64,000 nt of DNA from positions 248,001 through 312,000 of the forward strand of contig FJUW01000045.1 of the NCBI GenBank assembly GCA_900074885.1, given 5' to 3'. Under the pieces are notes generated by a model. That model saw only the letters and a list, made by a program, of their open reading frames with translations, did no database searches and was not told where the DNA came from. Both the position numbers and the translations under genes were made by a program. Position 1 is the first letter of the stretch, and every line of letters begins with the position of its first letter. This document shows, piece by piece, positions 43,779-56,466 of the stretch. This DNA is from Rhynchosporium graminicola. Lineage: Eukaryota > Ascomycota > Leotiomycetes > Helotiales > Ploettnerulaceae.

Positions 43779-46412
43779 CTTAACAAGGAAAGATACCAAT
43801 ACGGTATCGCCGTGAAAAGAGTCACAGAACGATAGCAGGAGAGGAGAAATAGGATCTATATACGCACTTACATGCAAGGTAAGTGCCTAAGAGAACCGAC
43901 TAATCTACACTTACACTAACAGCCACGGTTGGCGCTGGTGGGAGAGTGCGATTTATAGCTCTGACGATCGATGCTTGCGCGTCTCATGCCATGTTCCCAT
44001 GAATTACCTATTAAAGCACGGCATCAAGGCGGCTCATCACAATTCATATCATGAGGTTACTCTGCCATACAAATTGCGTGCTGGGCTACATGTCTTATCA
44101 AAGATCATGTCCTTACCTTCCCGATTGATGACATTCGGTGAAGTTGCCAAGTGAGGGGAGTCTTGGTTGCGGGGCACAACAGGATGCTGTGCTATGTTGG
44201 CGTTACGATACTTCGATGCACTCGCGGCAGATCGAACGACCAAGGTATGTTGAATACATGTCTAAGTATTTGGGTGGCAGGGTACTTGAATACTTCAATT
44301 GTTGTTACATTTAAGATGCTGAGCAATTCCTAATATCAATCTCTAGTTATGCCTCAACGTATTCATGAAACTCAATATCACAATTAACTAACTCGCTTAC
44401 CGATTCAGGTACCGCAATATACTTCCCCAGTGAGAAGCTTGGCCGTCTTGGCTTTTTCATGGCGTCGATTGCTAGTCTTGGTACAAGCTACGACCTTCTC
44501 GAACAGGAAGGAGTTGATGCTAGCAATCTGCAAATTTTGAATCCTGGGGATTTCTCACGAGTGATGAGCAAGTGATATATAGCATGATCTGGCAATGTCC
44601 AATCATTCGTGTGCAGCACATTCATGAAGCAGCACCAAACCTCCTTGTTTTTCATGGAAAGGACTTCTAAAGTATTTGACAGAATGAAAACCTCAATCTT
44701 GGAATAGAGCTATTTCGCGTCGCGTAGGAAGAAATCTTGACGCTGACCGCTATTAGAAAGTTCATCGAGAGTCTGCTGCGCCGGTCGAAATCCGAAAGAA
44801 CCATCAGCTTCAATCCGTCAATTTGCGGTAGATCCCTCTCACCGCTCCTGATAAAAGCACGTCCAGTAAGTAAAGAAGGTAATCATCGCGAATGCATGCT
44901 CTTTCCTTTAGTTCAGATGGGAATGCACTTTATTGGCTTCGTGGGAGTCATTTCCAGCATTTCCAACAATTAACAGTAATTAATAGTTTGGACAAGAAGG
45001 GTCAGCGCATCGGCTATATTTATGTTTGTTGATGAATCCCATCGAAAATCTGCCAGTTTGATAGAGCTTTGCCCTCTATCGTGCTGGATAAGGCTGTAGA
45101 TACATCGTTCCTCGACATAACGCAGATCAAAAGTCATAAAATGAGGCGAAGACATTAAAAACAGGTCAGTATTATGTCAAAAGGAATCAAGGGTTCCGGG
45201 ATGATTGACTCATTTAGATCCGAGGGAATTATATATGCAGAAGGTTCTGTTTGTCAATTCCAGCCACCTTTTGCTCCAATGGAGAGCCTTGTTTACCTTC
45301 GAACCCCACTTCGCCACCCATAAGCGAAGGCCAGTGCCTTCCCGTCTTCCTTATATACCATGAGCTGACTAAACATTTTGGTATACACTCATTTTTGTGT
45401 TGTCGACATCATTTCATTGATAGCTGATTGTCTTTTACAGATTCCGTGCAGCGTGAAACGTGCTCAGCCCGTGGCGATCAGTCCGTCCTGGACGCTCTAC
45501 CAAACATGACCCAGACAGCCTCAAAGGGAAAGTCCATTTCTTTAATTCGTCAAAATACGTTGATGGCATTTAGATCCCAAAATCAGCCCTGCCATTGGAG
45601 ATTCGATGGCAATGTGGATTTCTAAATAGCCTTTGCGACGATCGAGCTGCTCTCCACGTTACATCTCGGCCAACCACTATTAGGCGTATTTCTACTTGGT
45701 GACTTGTTATGAGTCGGCATCAAGTATCTTGTTTGAAAACCCCTGTTTCTTTTATCGATTCAAGAGGGCAGATTACAGCTGTCCTTCTTCGGGTGATCAA
45801 GGAGAAAAGCAGTTTTGTGCGCTATCGGCTGAGTGTATAGAGACAGGGCCTCCGCACAAGTTTTATGACACCGATAGTCGATGGGTCAATCCAGGGGCTT
45901 CCCTCGCTATAAGTGTACCGAAATTTGGCCTAAACTTTCAAGTCAAGAATTGGCAAGAAAATCTGGGCTACTAGGCAGTGGTTGCATCGCTTTCATGTCC
46001 CAATTACCTATTCACGCTTTCACACTACTAGTGAAACGGTCTTGAGAATTCAACATCATATTTATTCAGTTCTGAGCATTTGTTGATTGTTCGTCTCATT
46101 TTCCTAGTGTTCCTTGGGAGGTTACCACGCGAGCGCGCACTCCCATCATTCTCCCATGAAATTCCCATAAATCCATTGATTTCCTTTCCGAGGCTATCAA
46201 ACTCCCGAAACTCCATAGAATTTTGTAAGACCTGCCAAATGGAACCAAGAACCTCAACTCCCAGACAGACTTAATCGAGCACAGCTCTTGATATTCTTGC
46301 GCCATTTCCCCATATCCACCTTGCACCTCATTCTAGTCTCTGCATCCTTTGTGACGAGTTGATAAGCTCTCACCCTATCATAGCACCGCTTCAGACCTCT
46401 AGCACAAATCCG
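43779..46412. other. 2.6-kb intergenic region
   Basis: No supported gene. Scattered open frames (44151-44333, 44737-44973, 45428-45974, 46028-46326) are short, overlap in antisense and lack domains. The sequence is moderately AT-rich. Confidence 0.45.
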
Positions 46413-46970
46413 TTACTTCGAAACTACCACTCCTGTCTGCTGCTGTGAGATCAATTCCGGCGTACTTGCACCCGGACAGCCGACTCCCTTGACACCTGAA
46501 AAGCTTTGAAGCGTTATGATCATCGCAGTAGCCCTAGCCTTATTGGTCTTTATATCCTGAACCTTGGGATCAGTGTTGAACGTGATTGGAATTCCAAGGA
46601 CATTCCCAGCGGCTATGTTCGCGCTCATTTTGGAAATGAAGTCTCCGCGCGCAGGAGGACAGGTATTTGGAATGGCCACGCCATTCGCACCGACTCCCGT
46701 GCCGGATCTGATACTGAAGATTGGGATGAGAGACGGGTCGAGATTCTCAGAGTTTCTGTTGTTGTTTGCAGGCAACTTCTTTTTTGAAGATAGATTGATG
46801 CTCGTAGTAGGTGAACCGATTGACGGGTTGTCATTTTTGCCCGTCTGATTGTTGTTTTGGGGAGGATTGATATTCGTAGCTGGTTGAACTGGTCTCCCAT
46901 GGTGAGGCGAAGCAGTCACACCGATACATAGAAGGTGCATTATGGCCGTGGTTATGGTTATCTGCATCAT
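46413..46970 (-). CDS. small secreted protein of unknown function
   Basis: Single open frame of 185 aa starting MMQITITTAIMHLLCIGVTASPHHG. The second Met may be the true start. It has a signal peptide, then an Asn/Gln/Ser-rich linker (NINPPQNNNQTGKN). A conserved-looking C-terminal part carries two cysteines (NTCPPARGDFISKMSANIAAG, then GVKGVGCPGASTPE). The pattern of signal peptide, disordered linker and compact Cys-pair domain suits a secreted effector or wall protein. No family is recognised. The antisense frame is similarly open but has no signal or plausible composition. Confidence 0.6.
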   Translation of the reverse strand: MMQITITTAIMHLLCIGVTASPHHGRPVQPATNINPPQNNNQTGKNDNPSIGSPTTSINLSSKKKLPANNNRNSENLDPSLIPIFSIRSGTGVGANGVAIPNTCPPARGDFISKMSANIAAGNVLGIPITFNTDPKVQDIKTNKARATAMIITLQSFSGVKGVGCPGASTPELISQQQTGVVVSK

Positions 46971-49386
46971 AAGTGAGTTTTTCTCGGAGGTTGAAAAAGC
47001 TCAGATTTTGGGTCTAATCGGGAGTCGCGAATATGGCATAAAAAGCCGAAGCCAAAATATCAGTCAAAAAGAAATGACAAGAAGTGAAATCGAAGCGAAA
47101 TCCTGACCAGAACGATTGCTGCATAGCAATTTGCTGCTGCAGCGCTCCCGTCTTTAAACGTAGCACATTGAGCCGCTTTCTCATCATCAAATTCATGGCG
47201 CCACCCCCTAACATCATGTTCTCTATCCAAAATAGCTTCACAGGAGGAGAAGTACTTGTTTCGATGGAACTTTTATTTGAAACATTGCCTCCTTTCAATG
47301 CCTGTGCCGTACAGAAGTTTGCTTCGTCCAAATCTGGCGGCTATGTCGTTCAACACAAATTTGTACGACTTAGCATTGAATAGCCTAAAGATTCCTTTAG
47401 CCACCGTTTAATCCGAATTCGAATGGCAATCCAGTCATCCCATGTCCGAACCTTGGGATCAGACTGACTTTATACAATTCGTGTTTCAGTTGTCGCTGCC
47501 CCTTACCCCGGACCCCCTTAAGCTAAGCGAATCTTGACGAACGTCAATGGAGGAGTCCCGGCTGTGTGTCCAATGTCTGGTGGTGACCGTTGAAGAGTTT
47601 CCGAAATGCGCAAAGATGATCCGATAAGCATGCCCTTATGTCTTTGATATGCTATACTACCTGTCAATGTTTCGCCTTTGGGGAGCAAGTCAGAATGTTG
47701 AGCTTCAAGTGATCACCTTTCAAAAAAAAGAAAATAAGAAAAGTCAGAGCTGGCTGAGCTTCTCAGTGGAGTCAGCAACTTGATGCAGGTTTTTGCAGGT
47801 CTAAATAGGCTTTATGATCGAGTGTATGATGGAGGAGGATATTGATCGATGTTTCCTCTGTGATGTGCACATCTACCAGAGTTCGTTTGCAGTCATTTTG
47901 TTCAGTACCGACTAAGCTTCCAAGGATACGACAGTCTGAGTTTCTTCTGCGTGAACTAAATTATTTAATTAGGGCACACACGAAGTATGTATCAGCTCAT
48001 GACCGGCAGTCAAGCACACTACAAGTCATGCAAAGCGAGATTGCTTTGGTACCCTGACGGCATGTGCATCTAGATGTGTTTGCGATCATGCCAAGCTCAT
48101 TTGCTTGCTTGGTCATATTATATAATATGCTTTGGGTATAGAAATCTAGATCTGGAATGAACTTCGGGATGGAGATTACCACCCACCCAGCGATAGAGGG
48201 AGTTGTGCTTTGATGCAACATGATGCATTGTCGCCGTTAGTTGGAAATTCCGAATTGTCGAAAGAGACTGCCTCCTCGATGATCGCAGTCAGATGCAATA
48301 TTGTTTCCTCTCCCTAATAACCCTATCTTTCATCCTTATAGACTTGAAATGTACGCAGCAAGTGTACTTCGCCAGCAGAAGGTGATTATTTGTTTGTGGG
48401 ATCCACTTAAATACTCGAGTATCAATCGGGTTTTCACACTTACTGCTGACAACATATCATTAGAATGATCCCTCAGCCTATTTGGCGGATGACAAGGGGA
48501 TTTTCTTCAATTTTACGAGTTCGTATGATGCCGCTTCTGATGTATATTTATTGGACTTCCTGGCTTCTTCCATGAGTTTGGCTTACAGCACCACATGAAA
48601 CATTTTGAGTATCATTTGGCCAATTTTGGTATTTCATGTTCTAGAAATATTGTGAGTTTAGACCAAAAATACACAATGAGATAGATGCGCTTTTGATCTC
48701 GTGAACTGCGAATTTGATACGATGTGCACCGAACAAGCTTTCGAATGAGCCCAAGCGCAATATATAGCCGGGACAACAAAGCAGTATCTAACATTCTTCC
48801 GTGCATACTCGATTGACTCTGGAAAGCCTGACTATCGATGTCAGAAAGAAGTGGCCGATGAAGGTAGACTGGACTGCCCGTCATAAAGACTTCAAAGTCA
48901 CGAACGTACTTCAGAACTTCAACTTGATTATTACAGTAATGTCGCGAAAATCATGCAAGACTTTCATATGAAAAGATATCAAAGTCCTGAAAATGATTTA
49001 GTACTTCTATTAAACGAGTAAGGTAATATGAGCTTCGCCAGAATTGGCCGCTTTTTTCTGACAACCATAGCCTGAGGGTTCGTCTTTTGGTGGCGGGTGC
49101 CAAGCTTCGCGTTGCATGGATAAATGCATCATGATACGATCTGGTACATGACATCGGACATGAACAAATCCCAATCATATAAGGCATCACTTCACCTCTT
49201 GCACGTCTCAGGTGTATCCCATTGTGTATTTTGCATAATTGCATTCAATACACAATGCGATATCACTCCTTTTTCACCTAGTAAAGAATCGTCAATCCTG
49301 TCTCTTCCTCCTAGCTTTATTCTAGAGTGTCTGCACGAATTATATCCAAAACACTCAGATGTTGACGTTCCTAAATTTTCGCTAAT
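46971..49386. other. 2.4-kb intergenic region
   Basis: No supported gene. An antisense pair of open frames at 47014-47383 lacks domains. The last 200 bp is the likely promoter of the CFEM gene. Confidence 0.45.
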
Positions 49387-50690
49387 ATGGCATACTACGT
49401 CCTTCTCTCTTCCATCTTCTTGCCTGTGGGATTTTCTCAAGACGTCATACTAGCTAATTTCCCTTCCTGTGCAGTACGAAAACCCATTTTCAGACACATG
49501 CAGATGCCAGTTACTGATTCATCATAGAACGACTGCTTATCAAAATTCACCAACTTAACCTCTACTGGGAGTTGCGCAAATGCCGATGCGGCATGTATAT
49601 GTGAGGACAGCACCTTTCAGAATGACTGGGCATGTTGCATCAACACCGGCTGTGGTGAATCTGATGAATCTACTACAATTGGTATAATGAAGTCTCAAGT
49701 AAGCACAGTCTCCTTCTTGCTCGGATATCTGTGCTGACTGATGACACATCGAAGTGTCCTGATTCCGAAGATATAGGAAAATGTGATAGCGGAAGGGACC
49801 CAGGGACAGGATTTGGCAGAAACCGAGGCGGAAACAGATTTGGTGGAGGAAATCGGTTTGGAGGAAATCGGTTTGGAGGCAATGATAACAGGATTGGGAA
49901 TGGAAATGAAGGTGGTGAAGGACAGTCTTCGGAAAAAACGCCAATCTCGACTCCAGATCCTGTCACAATCACACAATCTGCTATTCCTGTCACAGCCAAT
50001 AACCCTGTCACAGTTGTAAGCCCAACTACGGTCGACATCCAAGTTACTACTAGTACACCAGCTGACACGGTGGCGACGGCAATACCATTTTCTACTTTGA
50101 CTAATGCTGCCCCGGCATCTACAACCTCAATAGCGCCTGTTCCGACGAGTGCTCAAGAGGTCATCGTGCCGCCTCCCGTGCCCATTACTGATATGACTTC
50201 AGACTCTGCTCCTATCCTGCCGTCCAGCACATCGGTTCCAGATCAACCTTCAGTTTCCGATACTGAGAATATTCCGACATCAACCACGGAGCCTAAAACT
50301 ACCTCAGAAACTTTACCACAATTCACAACTCTATCCTCCGAATCGATCTTGCCAATGTCTACAGCGGAGCCACCTTCTTCAGTCTTAGATACAACAGACA
50401 CAACGTCGTCTAGCTCCTCGAAATCGATGACGGATGGACAGAAAGCTGGAGTGGCAATTGCAGTCCTGGTGACAGTGGTTGTGATAGCGGCTGGAATCTT
50501 TTTCTTTGTGAAACGGCGTAGGCGAGTAATCGTTAAAGAGTTCGAGGAGCTAAAAGAGCTACATGAAGCAGATAAGTCCAGGCCCAAATCTACAGCTCTG
50601 CCTGTCATATATCCTAGAACAGACACGACGGTTATTGGTGGTGCCGGAGCTTATAGGGACATATTCGAAAAGCCTGATACTGCAAGCTAG
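49387..50690 (+). CDS. CFEM-domain membrane protein
   Basis: Three exons, 49387-49473, 49528-49698 and 49755-50690, in phase 0, giving 397 aa. Signal peptide MAYYVLLSSIFLPVGFS. The CFEM domain is assembled across intron 1 and has exactly eight cysteines: PSCANDCLSKF, GSCANADAACICED and DWACCINTGCGESD. A Gly/Asn/Arg-rich segment with NRFGG repeats follows, then about 170 residues rich in Ser, Thr and Pro (likely O-glycosylated). A single membrane span (AGVAIAVLVTVVVIAAGIFF) comes next, then a basic KRRRR stop-transfer signal and a cytoplasmic tail of about 55 residues. CFEM proteins act in heme/iron capture, adhesion or surface sensing. The single-span anchor with a cytoplasmic tail suggests a sensor or wall-membrane linker (inference). 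Confidence 0.85.
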
Positions 50691-51613
50691 CCTTCATGTA
50701 TGTACCAAAGCCTCAATAATATGTTTATTTGTTGCAGGCATGCGATCAGACGGCCTGATATCTACCCATAACCCGGAGAAAAGGATTTTCCGACAAACTC
50801 TTCTTACTTCTATCTCTTGTAATGGTGACAAGTTTCCATACGATGGGAGGAGATGAAGCCATTTGTCAGATCTAGATTTCCGGACTTCTGGAGGAGGATA
50901 TACAGAATTAAGAGGCCGGCTCAGCCACGCTACAAGAAAATCAAAAGCAGTGATACAAGTAATGATAGCCACTTCCCTTCCTATTTGAGTTGGAACTCGC
51001 TTGAAGTTAGGAAAAGCGAATGTCCCCGCGAGAGCGAAGTGTCCCACGTAATTTTGACCCTTAATGACTCAATATAAGGATTAAAATAAAAATTTGATCG
51101 ATTTCTAGTGTTAGTAATATGGTTTCATTTGACAACACTTTCATATCCTAGTTCTACATGGCCTATGATCTCCAATCCAAGTGCCGATTTTGGAAAGAAA
51201 AGCTCCCAGCTTTCGCTTATTTGCTAGTACTCTTGTGATACGACATTCCTCCGGTTATTTAAAGCTAGATACCTCACGTATTGATTTATGAAATGAAACA
51301 AGATAACAATATCAATATCTTGAAGCCATAGTACAAAGTTATGTCCTCTGTTAGTTTGAACTAAAAGTACTTTATATACTATAAGTGTACTACTTCGAAC
51401 ATCCGAATTGACGCAGGACACTTCGCTTTCGCGGGCCAATCGCTTCCCATATCGGTTCGCGCCGCTCCGCCCCGTCCCAATCTCCTTCACTACCTACCTA
51501 CCTATGAATACTATCTCAACACCAGCTTTCTCGAAGATCAAACACATCACCTAAAATGTGTTACGCTGACCTTGTACAGCGTCACCCGACCTGATCAGGT
51601 ACTCCCGCGAAAT
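50691..51613. other. intergenic, no supported gene
   Basis: About 920 bp. A short TACC run occurs near 51494-51505 and a promoter-like C/T patch precedes the kinase. Antisense open frames at 50694-51047 lack domains. Confidence 0.5.
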
Positions 51614-53094
51614 ATGGACCGGCTCTTCCGCCGGACGCAGCAGCTGATACGGCGAACGACATCTCCTAACGGAATATCAAGCCGAGTGATGTCCTCACAA
51701 TTTGTCAATCTAGACAACATGATGGACATCGAGGAAGAGACAATGCCAACTAATGGCCTATACTACCCAGTACGCCTTGGGGAAGTATTCAAGTCGCGGT
51801 ATGAAGTTCTCAGCAAACTAGGGTACGGCGCGAACTCTACCGTATGGTTCTGCCGGGACCTGCAGCAGGTTGGAAACCTCAACCAATCCACGCGACTATC
51901 AAATTCTAATTCTGCCATCGTAGCAAAAGTATGCCGCCCTCAAGGTATATCGATTTGGTTCTAGCAGCCCAAGAGAAATCGAGGTGCTCAAGTATCTTGC
52001 TGCTAAAAAATCTGAGCATGTTGGCAAAGCATACGTCCGGAGTATGATTGACTCTTTCGTTGCGAAGAGCGCGATAGGAGACCATCACTGCTTAGTACAC
52101 GAGCCGCTGCTTCTCAATCTCCTCGAATTGCAGGCCATACTGCCCCGGAAGCGTTTAAGTCTGGATCTGTTGAAACGAACGCTCAGGCACTTACTTCTGT
52201 CTCTTGACTACCTGCACACTGAGGCTGTGGTCGTTCATTCAGGTCGGAAACTCATTTTACGATCTCTCACGGAAGAGTACTGACCCGATCTAGATATACA
52301 AGCCAGAAACATACTACTCGGAACCATTGACCAGTCTGTATATAGTGACATGGATGCCGCTGAGGTGCAAGAGCCCAGTCCACAGAAGATCAACGGCGAT
52401 TCGATAATTTATCAATCTCGACGCTTTCATCCCAAAGCAGGATTCACTGCCTGGGGTCTGCCTGTTCTCTGTGACCTGGGCGAAGCCAGAATTGGCTCCA
52501 AGCATACAGGTATTATCCAGCCAAACAGTTTTCGAGCTCCGGAGGTCGTACTTGGTATGGAGTGGGATTGTAAAGTGGATATATGGAATCTAGGAGTCAT
52601 GGTATGTACTTGGTAATTACTCTTGTGATATGGTGTGCCGCATGATAACACTACCCGTTCTTCTTTATTGTGCTGACAATGTTTCAGGCTTGGCATCTTT
52701 TTGAGGACGACCATCTCTTCGACGGCAGGATTCTAGGCCAGCATTCAGACGCCCAACTCCTGGCTGAGATGACATCAGTCCTCGGTCCGCCCCCAAGTTC
52801 ATTCTTAGAACAGAGCGAAGCGGCCTTGAAGTACTGGGGCTCTGAAGGTATGTGGATCGAGGTCTACGCCTGTTGAATTTTCTGTTCATTAATCCCTGGG
52901 TATCTGTAGGAAACTGGAAGGGGGTACAGGGCACGGAAATCAAGTCAGTGCCATTGGAAGACTGTGAGGAGTACCTGGAAGGTAAGGAGTATGATATGTT
53001 TGTGGGGTTCTTCAAAAGAATGTTTGTTTGGAACCCGAAGGAGAGAGCGACGGCTAGGGAATTGTTGCAGGATGAATTTTTGATTGTATCATAG
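51614..53094 (+). CDS. SRPK-like protein kinase
   Basis: Five exons, 51614-51868, 51924-52242, 52294-52601, 52688-52847 and 52910-53094, giving 408 aa. Intron 1 uses a GTTGGA donor; removing it restores the reading AALKVYRFGSSSPREIEVL with the catalytic Lys (K92). Other kinase signatures are the glycine loop LGYGANSTVWFCRD, the catalytic loop HSDIQARNILLG (D192, N197), DLGEAR in place of DFG (D253), and FRAPEVVLGMEWDCKVDIWNLGVM. The latter, together with the N-terminal YYPVRLGEVFKSRYEVLSKLG, is typical of SRPK family members. Fungal genomes contain many such short SRPK-like kinases outside the conserved Sky1. HSD/DLG variants occur in these and are probably still active. Substrate unknown. 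Confidence 0.85.
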
Positions 53095-54226
53095 CGACGT
53101 TAAAGATAATGGCTGATTGAGTCAAAATCCGGAAAGCCTCTGGTATAGGTGAGTGGCATACAGCCACTGACATAATAAAGTACGAGCGGTTCCCTCCACC
53201 ATCAGAAACTCACTAATAAGAAAAGCAAAGGCAAGATGGAATAGCGCAAGCATACCAGGTCACTACATACAAGATCGCACGCAGATTTTCAAAAGAGCTT
53301 CTCTGTGCTTCACTTTAGAATCATTGACCGAGCCAACCACGGTTTCTATTCTATGGATTGGACGTCACAGCTCCTTCCTCGGGCGGTGAGGCATACGATC
53401 CCTAGATGATAGTTCTTATCTAAAAGAGGGGACTTATCACGAAGGAACCTACAAACCTGACGGAAGAGGAAGGTACCTATTTAGCGACTGTTGAGATCCA
53501 GCATTACAATTTCGGCGAGGCGCTCGTCCTCGAATCCCACTCTTCCGCTAGCCGTAGATGTATTTAAAAGAAAGGGATTCCAGATCCCCGTTCTCAGGTC
53601 AACACCTAAACGACTGTTGCAAAGCATCAAGTAGATCCTGCATTGAATTATATGATACAATGCCCTCAATCAGTCGGTTGCAAGAAAGCATGATTTCTAA
53701 GTGGAAGAAGACTGATCTTATACGGTGAGTTATACACTGCAGTCCGTGTCCTGCTCATATATAATCGATTCGGTCCTATCGAAGAGAGGCAGAGTGCTCA
53801 ACACTAGAAGGCTCTGCTGCCAGGCGCGGCTTCACTCGCTCTCCGCATGCGCTATCTTGCTGAGTTTTGGACCGAGACGTCGGATTACTTGTCAATCCAA
53901 GTTTCACAGATTCCTGAGCTACGGCTGCAACATTGGTCTGCCACCAAATGGGGATACATCGTACGGTTTTAACGAGTAAGGAAAAGTCTACGGGATGAAA
54001 CGACTGCAAATACGTGAATAGAAGAGCCTGCGTCTCATAAGAACTTCCACAACGGCGGCGAAGCTTCTCAATGGCACTAGGATAGGGTGAAGATTCTCGT
54101 TATCAGAAATACACACAATATGCCAAATCTCACGAGGTCTCCCACGCTCTGGTGGGAGTTGGGTGTCGTATATCTAGTATCTAATGATTGTCTCCCATCA
54201 TCCTTTCCCATTGTACTGCAGCGTTG
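53095..54226. other. intergenic, no supported gene
   Basis: About 1.1 kb between convergent genes. Open frames at 53725-54009 on both strands have no domain. Confidence 0.5.
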
Positions 54227-55097
54227 TTACAATGCCAAGAGCCCAGCCAACCCAACACCGGCACCGACCCAATGTCCACGACCTTGCTTTTGATGACCCG
54301 AGTTCGGAGTCGCAGTAGCAGAGTTCGAGGTCGTAGTGACACCGGCTGGTAATGTAGCAGTCGGATTGCTGGATTTGGATGCTGAGTCCGCCAGCGTGGT
54401 GAAGACGGTCGCATCTCCAGATTTTGTGCTGCTAGCTGCGTCCGAGGATCGTACGGTCGTGCGGGATGCTCCAACGCCTGTCGATGAAAGTGGAGTTGGG
54501 AAGGGTCCGTTGAAAAGGTTTCCCGCCTGTCCATCTGGCAAAAGGTAGTCTCCTGTCCGGAAGTTGCCTTTAGTGCCGTCTTCGACGTGGAAGTCGTCGG
54601 TTCTATATTAGAATCTTTTAGTCTGCGTGCTTTTGCCACCAGTGTTTGAGTCGAAGTATTCCTATCGTTTGCAAGAGGAAACGTGCCAATACGTACGTGG
54701 GGTTGTAGCAGGAAATCTCGCCCTCGAGAGATATGCACGCCTCACTGCTTGTACAGTCGAGACCATCACGTTTGGAAAGGGTCATCAGTGATCGCCTCGA
54801 AGTAAGGCGACGGTACACAATGTCGCACTGCCATTCGAGCGTTTCCAGGTCGTAGCAGGCGTTTCGATTGGGTACAAATCCCCCCCCTCCTCCTCCTCCT
54901 CCTCCACTTCCTCCTCCATTGCTTCCTCCTCCGTTGCTTCCCGTATTGACAGTCACTCGCTCCGCATTTGAAGCGCTGCACGATGCTGCCTAGAATCCGA
55001 GTAAGTCCTGTTCATGCAAGATCCACCACGGTGAAATATCTACCTTAGCTACGCAGGCAAAAGCGAGTCCGGAGACGACAAAGGCGAAGGACTTCAT
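54227..55097 (-). CDS. secreted GPI-type glycine-rich protein
   Basis: Three exons, 55097-55044, 54989-54697 and 54602-54227, giving 240 aa. Signal peptide MKSFAFVVSGLAFACVAKA. Residues about 32-50 are a Gly/Ser run (GGGSGGGGGGGGG type). A compact part follows with cysteines in NACYDLETLEWQCDIVY and LDCTSSEACISLEGEISCYNP. A Ser/Thr-rich region and a hydrophobic C-terminus after GHWVGAGVGLAGLLAL suggest GPI attachment. The dibasic KR in LSKRDGLDC could be a Kex2 site. I do not recognise the family. The role is probably in the cell wall or at the surface. Confidence 0.72.
54893..54950 (-). repeat. glycine-codon low-complexity tract
   Basis: Repeats of GGA/GGT triplets (CCT/CCC on the plus strand) encode the Gly-Ser run of the secreted protein. 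Slippage-prone and likely to vary in length. Confidence 0.8.
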
Positions 55098-56466
55098 GCT
55101 GATATTAGCGTCTGAGTAATTCACTCACTCACTCTTCTCGCCCATCTAGCGTCATGGGAGCTTTGCACCGCTTTCTATATATCTCTTCATGGCGACGCTG
55201 CCACTAGCAGCTGGCCAGAATGCAGTCTGCCTAATGCGCTGTTAACATACATTGGCATTCTGGGGCTGAAGGCCGCCAAGCAGAACATGCTGGCGATCAT
55301 TGGGATGGTTTTGTGCCGAAAACAGCAATAAGATCACACAAGCGAGATTCAGGAGCACGTTTGCGGAAGAGATCGAAGGTAACTCTTGCTTGGCCATACT
55401 TGGCTAAGCTTGGCTTGCCAGCATAGAGCCAATCATTGGGACAACGGGACGGGACGTTGGTAAGAGGCGTTCACCGTTAAGGTTGCCTGCTACTTACACG
55501 CCTCCCGCCTCGTCCACTCGATTCTCGACGAGGAGCACGTGAGACTTGGCGGATTTATAGAAGTCAGAAGCACTGACTGGTCTTTACCCATACTCATCCC
55601 ATCCACGACGTGAGTGAAGGTTCGGGATATGCGTGGCGGATATCGAAAGCAAAGATCATGGGTGGAAGTAGTCATGATTGTTTCTGGCACGCGTATTGTA
55701 TATTTTTAGATGGGTATCCGGTGTTCCTAGGTGTTGATGCAGGTCCATGACCTGCTGCGAATCAGAAGAACGTACCCGTGGCTCGGTCTGCATTGATGGA
55801 TCGGTAAATAGATTCGTGCGAGGAATAAAAGAGTACCTATATCTTATAAGGAAATTCGCTATTGCACGGGAGGATAATATGTTTCTTCCAGAGTCTCAAA
55901 GTGCATTAACGATTGACTCCAGATAGCTAACAACGGTCATTTTACACTCATCAGCGCTACCCACAACTGAATCAGACGATGTCCTATGTTGCTTCTGATA
56001 GAGCGCTTTAAACCCTAAAAAAGAAAGTTTCTTGGACAGGCATTTCAAGCTTGCATACATGAGGCTACACGGAGCATAATTTGGCTACCTAACTAAGTTC
56101 TGTAGACTCGGGGTCCTATTTCGGGGAGGTTTATAGGGTAAGCCATGGTCCACACGAGATCCAAATCGCACTATCCCAAGACGTTAAGAACTCTAATCAA
56201 TATATGATATGTTTCTCGATCCTCGATCCTCTTTCGTTGCATGATACATAAGATAAGGTTTGCCAGTAGAACTACATTCAACCTCAATATCCCTACCAGC
56301 CGAGCTATTATTCATCCTCCCATCCATCCATAGCCAATCTTTGGCCACTCTTGCACCGTAATCCTCACCATTCCCTGTCCAAGATCATTTGTATTCCCGC
56401 TTTTCAACGAAATCGTAACAAAAACCTCAAGTAAATGAGCTGCATCTGCTCTAATCATCTGGGTCA
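55098..56466. other. intergenic, no supported gene
   Basis: About 1.4 kb. An open frame at 55490-55690 on the minus strand has no domain. A CACGTG core lies near 55538. Confidence 0.45.

Noticed and set aside
51901..51965. Very short intron candidate GTATATCG...CTAG (about 20 bp) in the kinase gene
   Set aside because: Too short for a fungal intron; using the 51869-51923 intron instead gives the conserved AALKVY reading without it.
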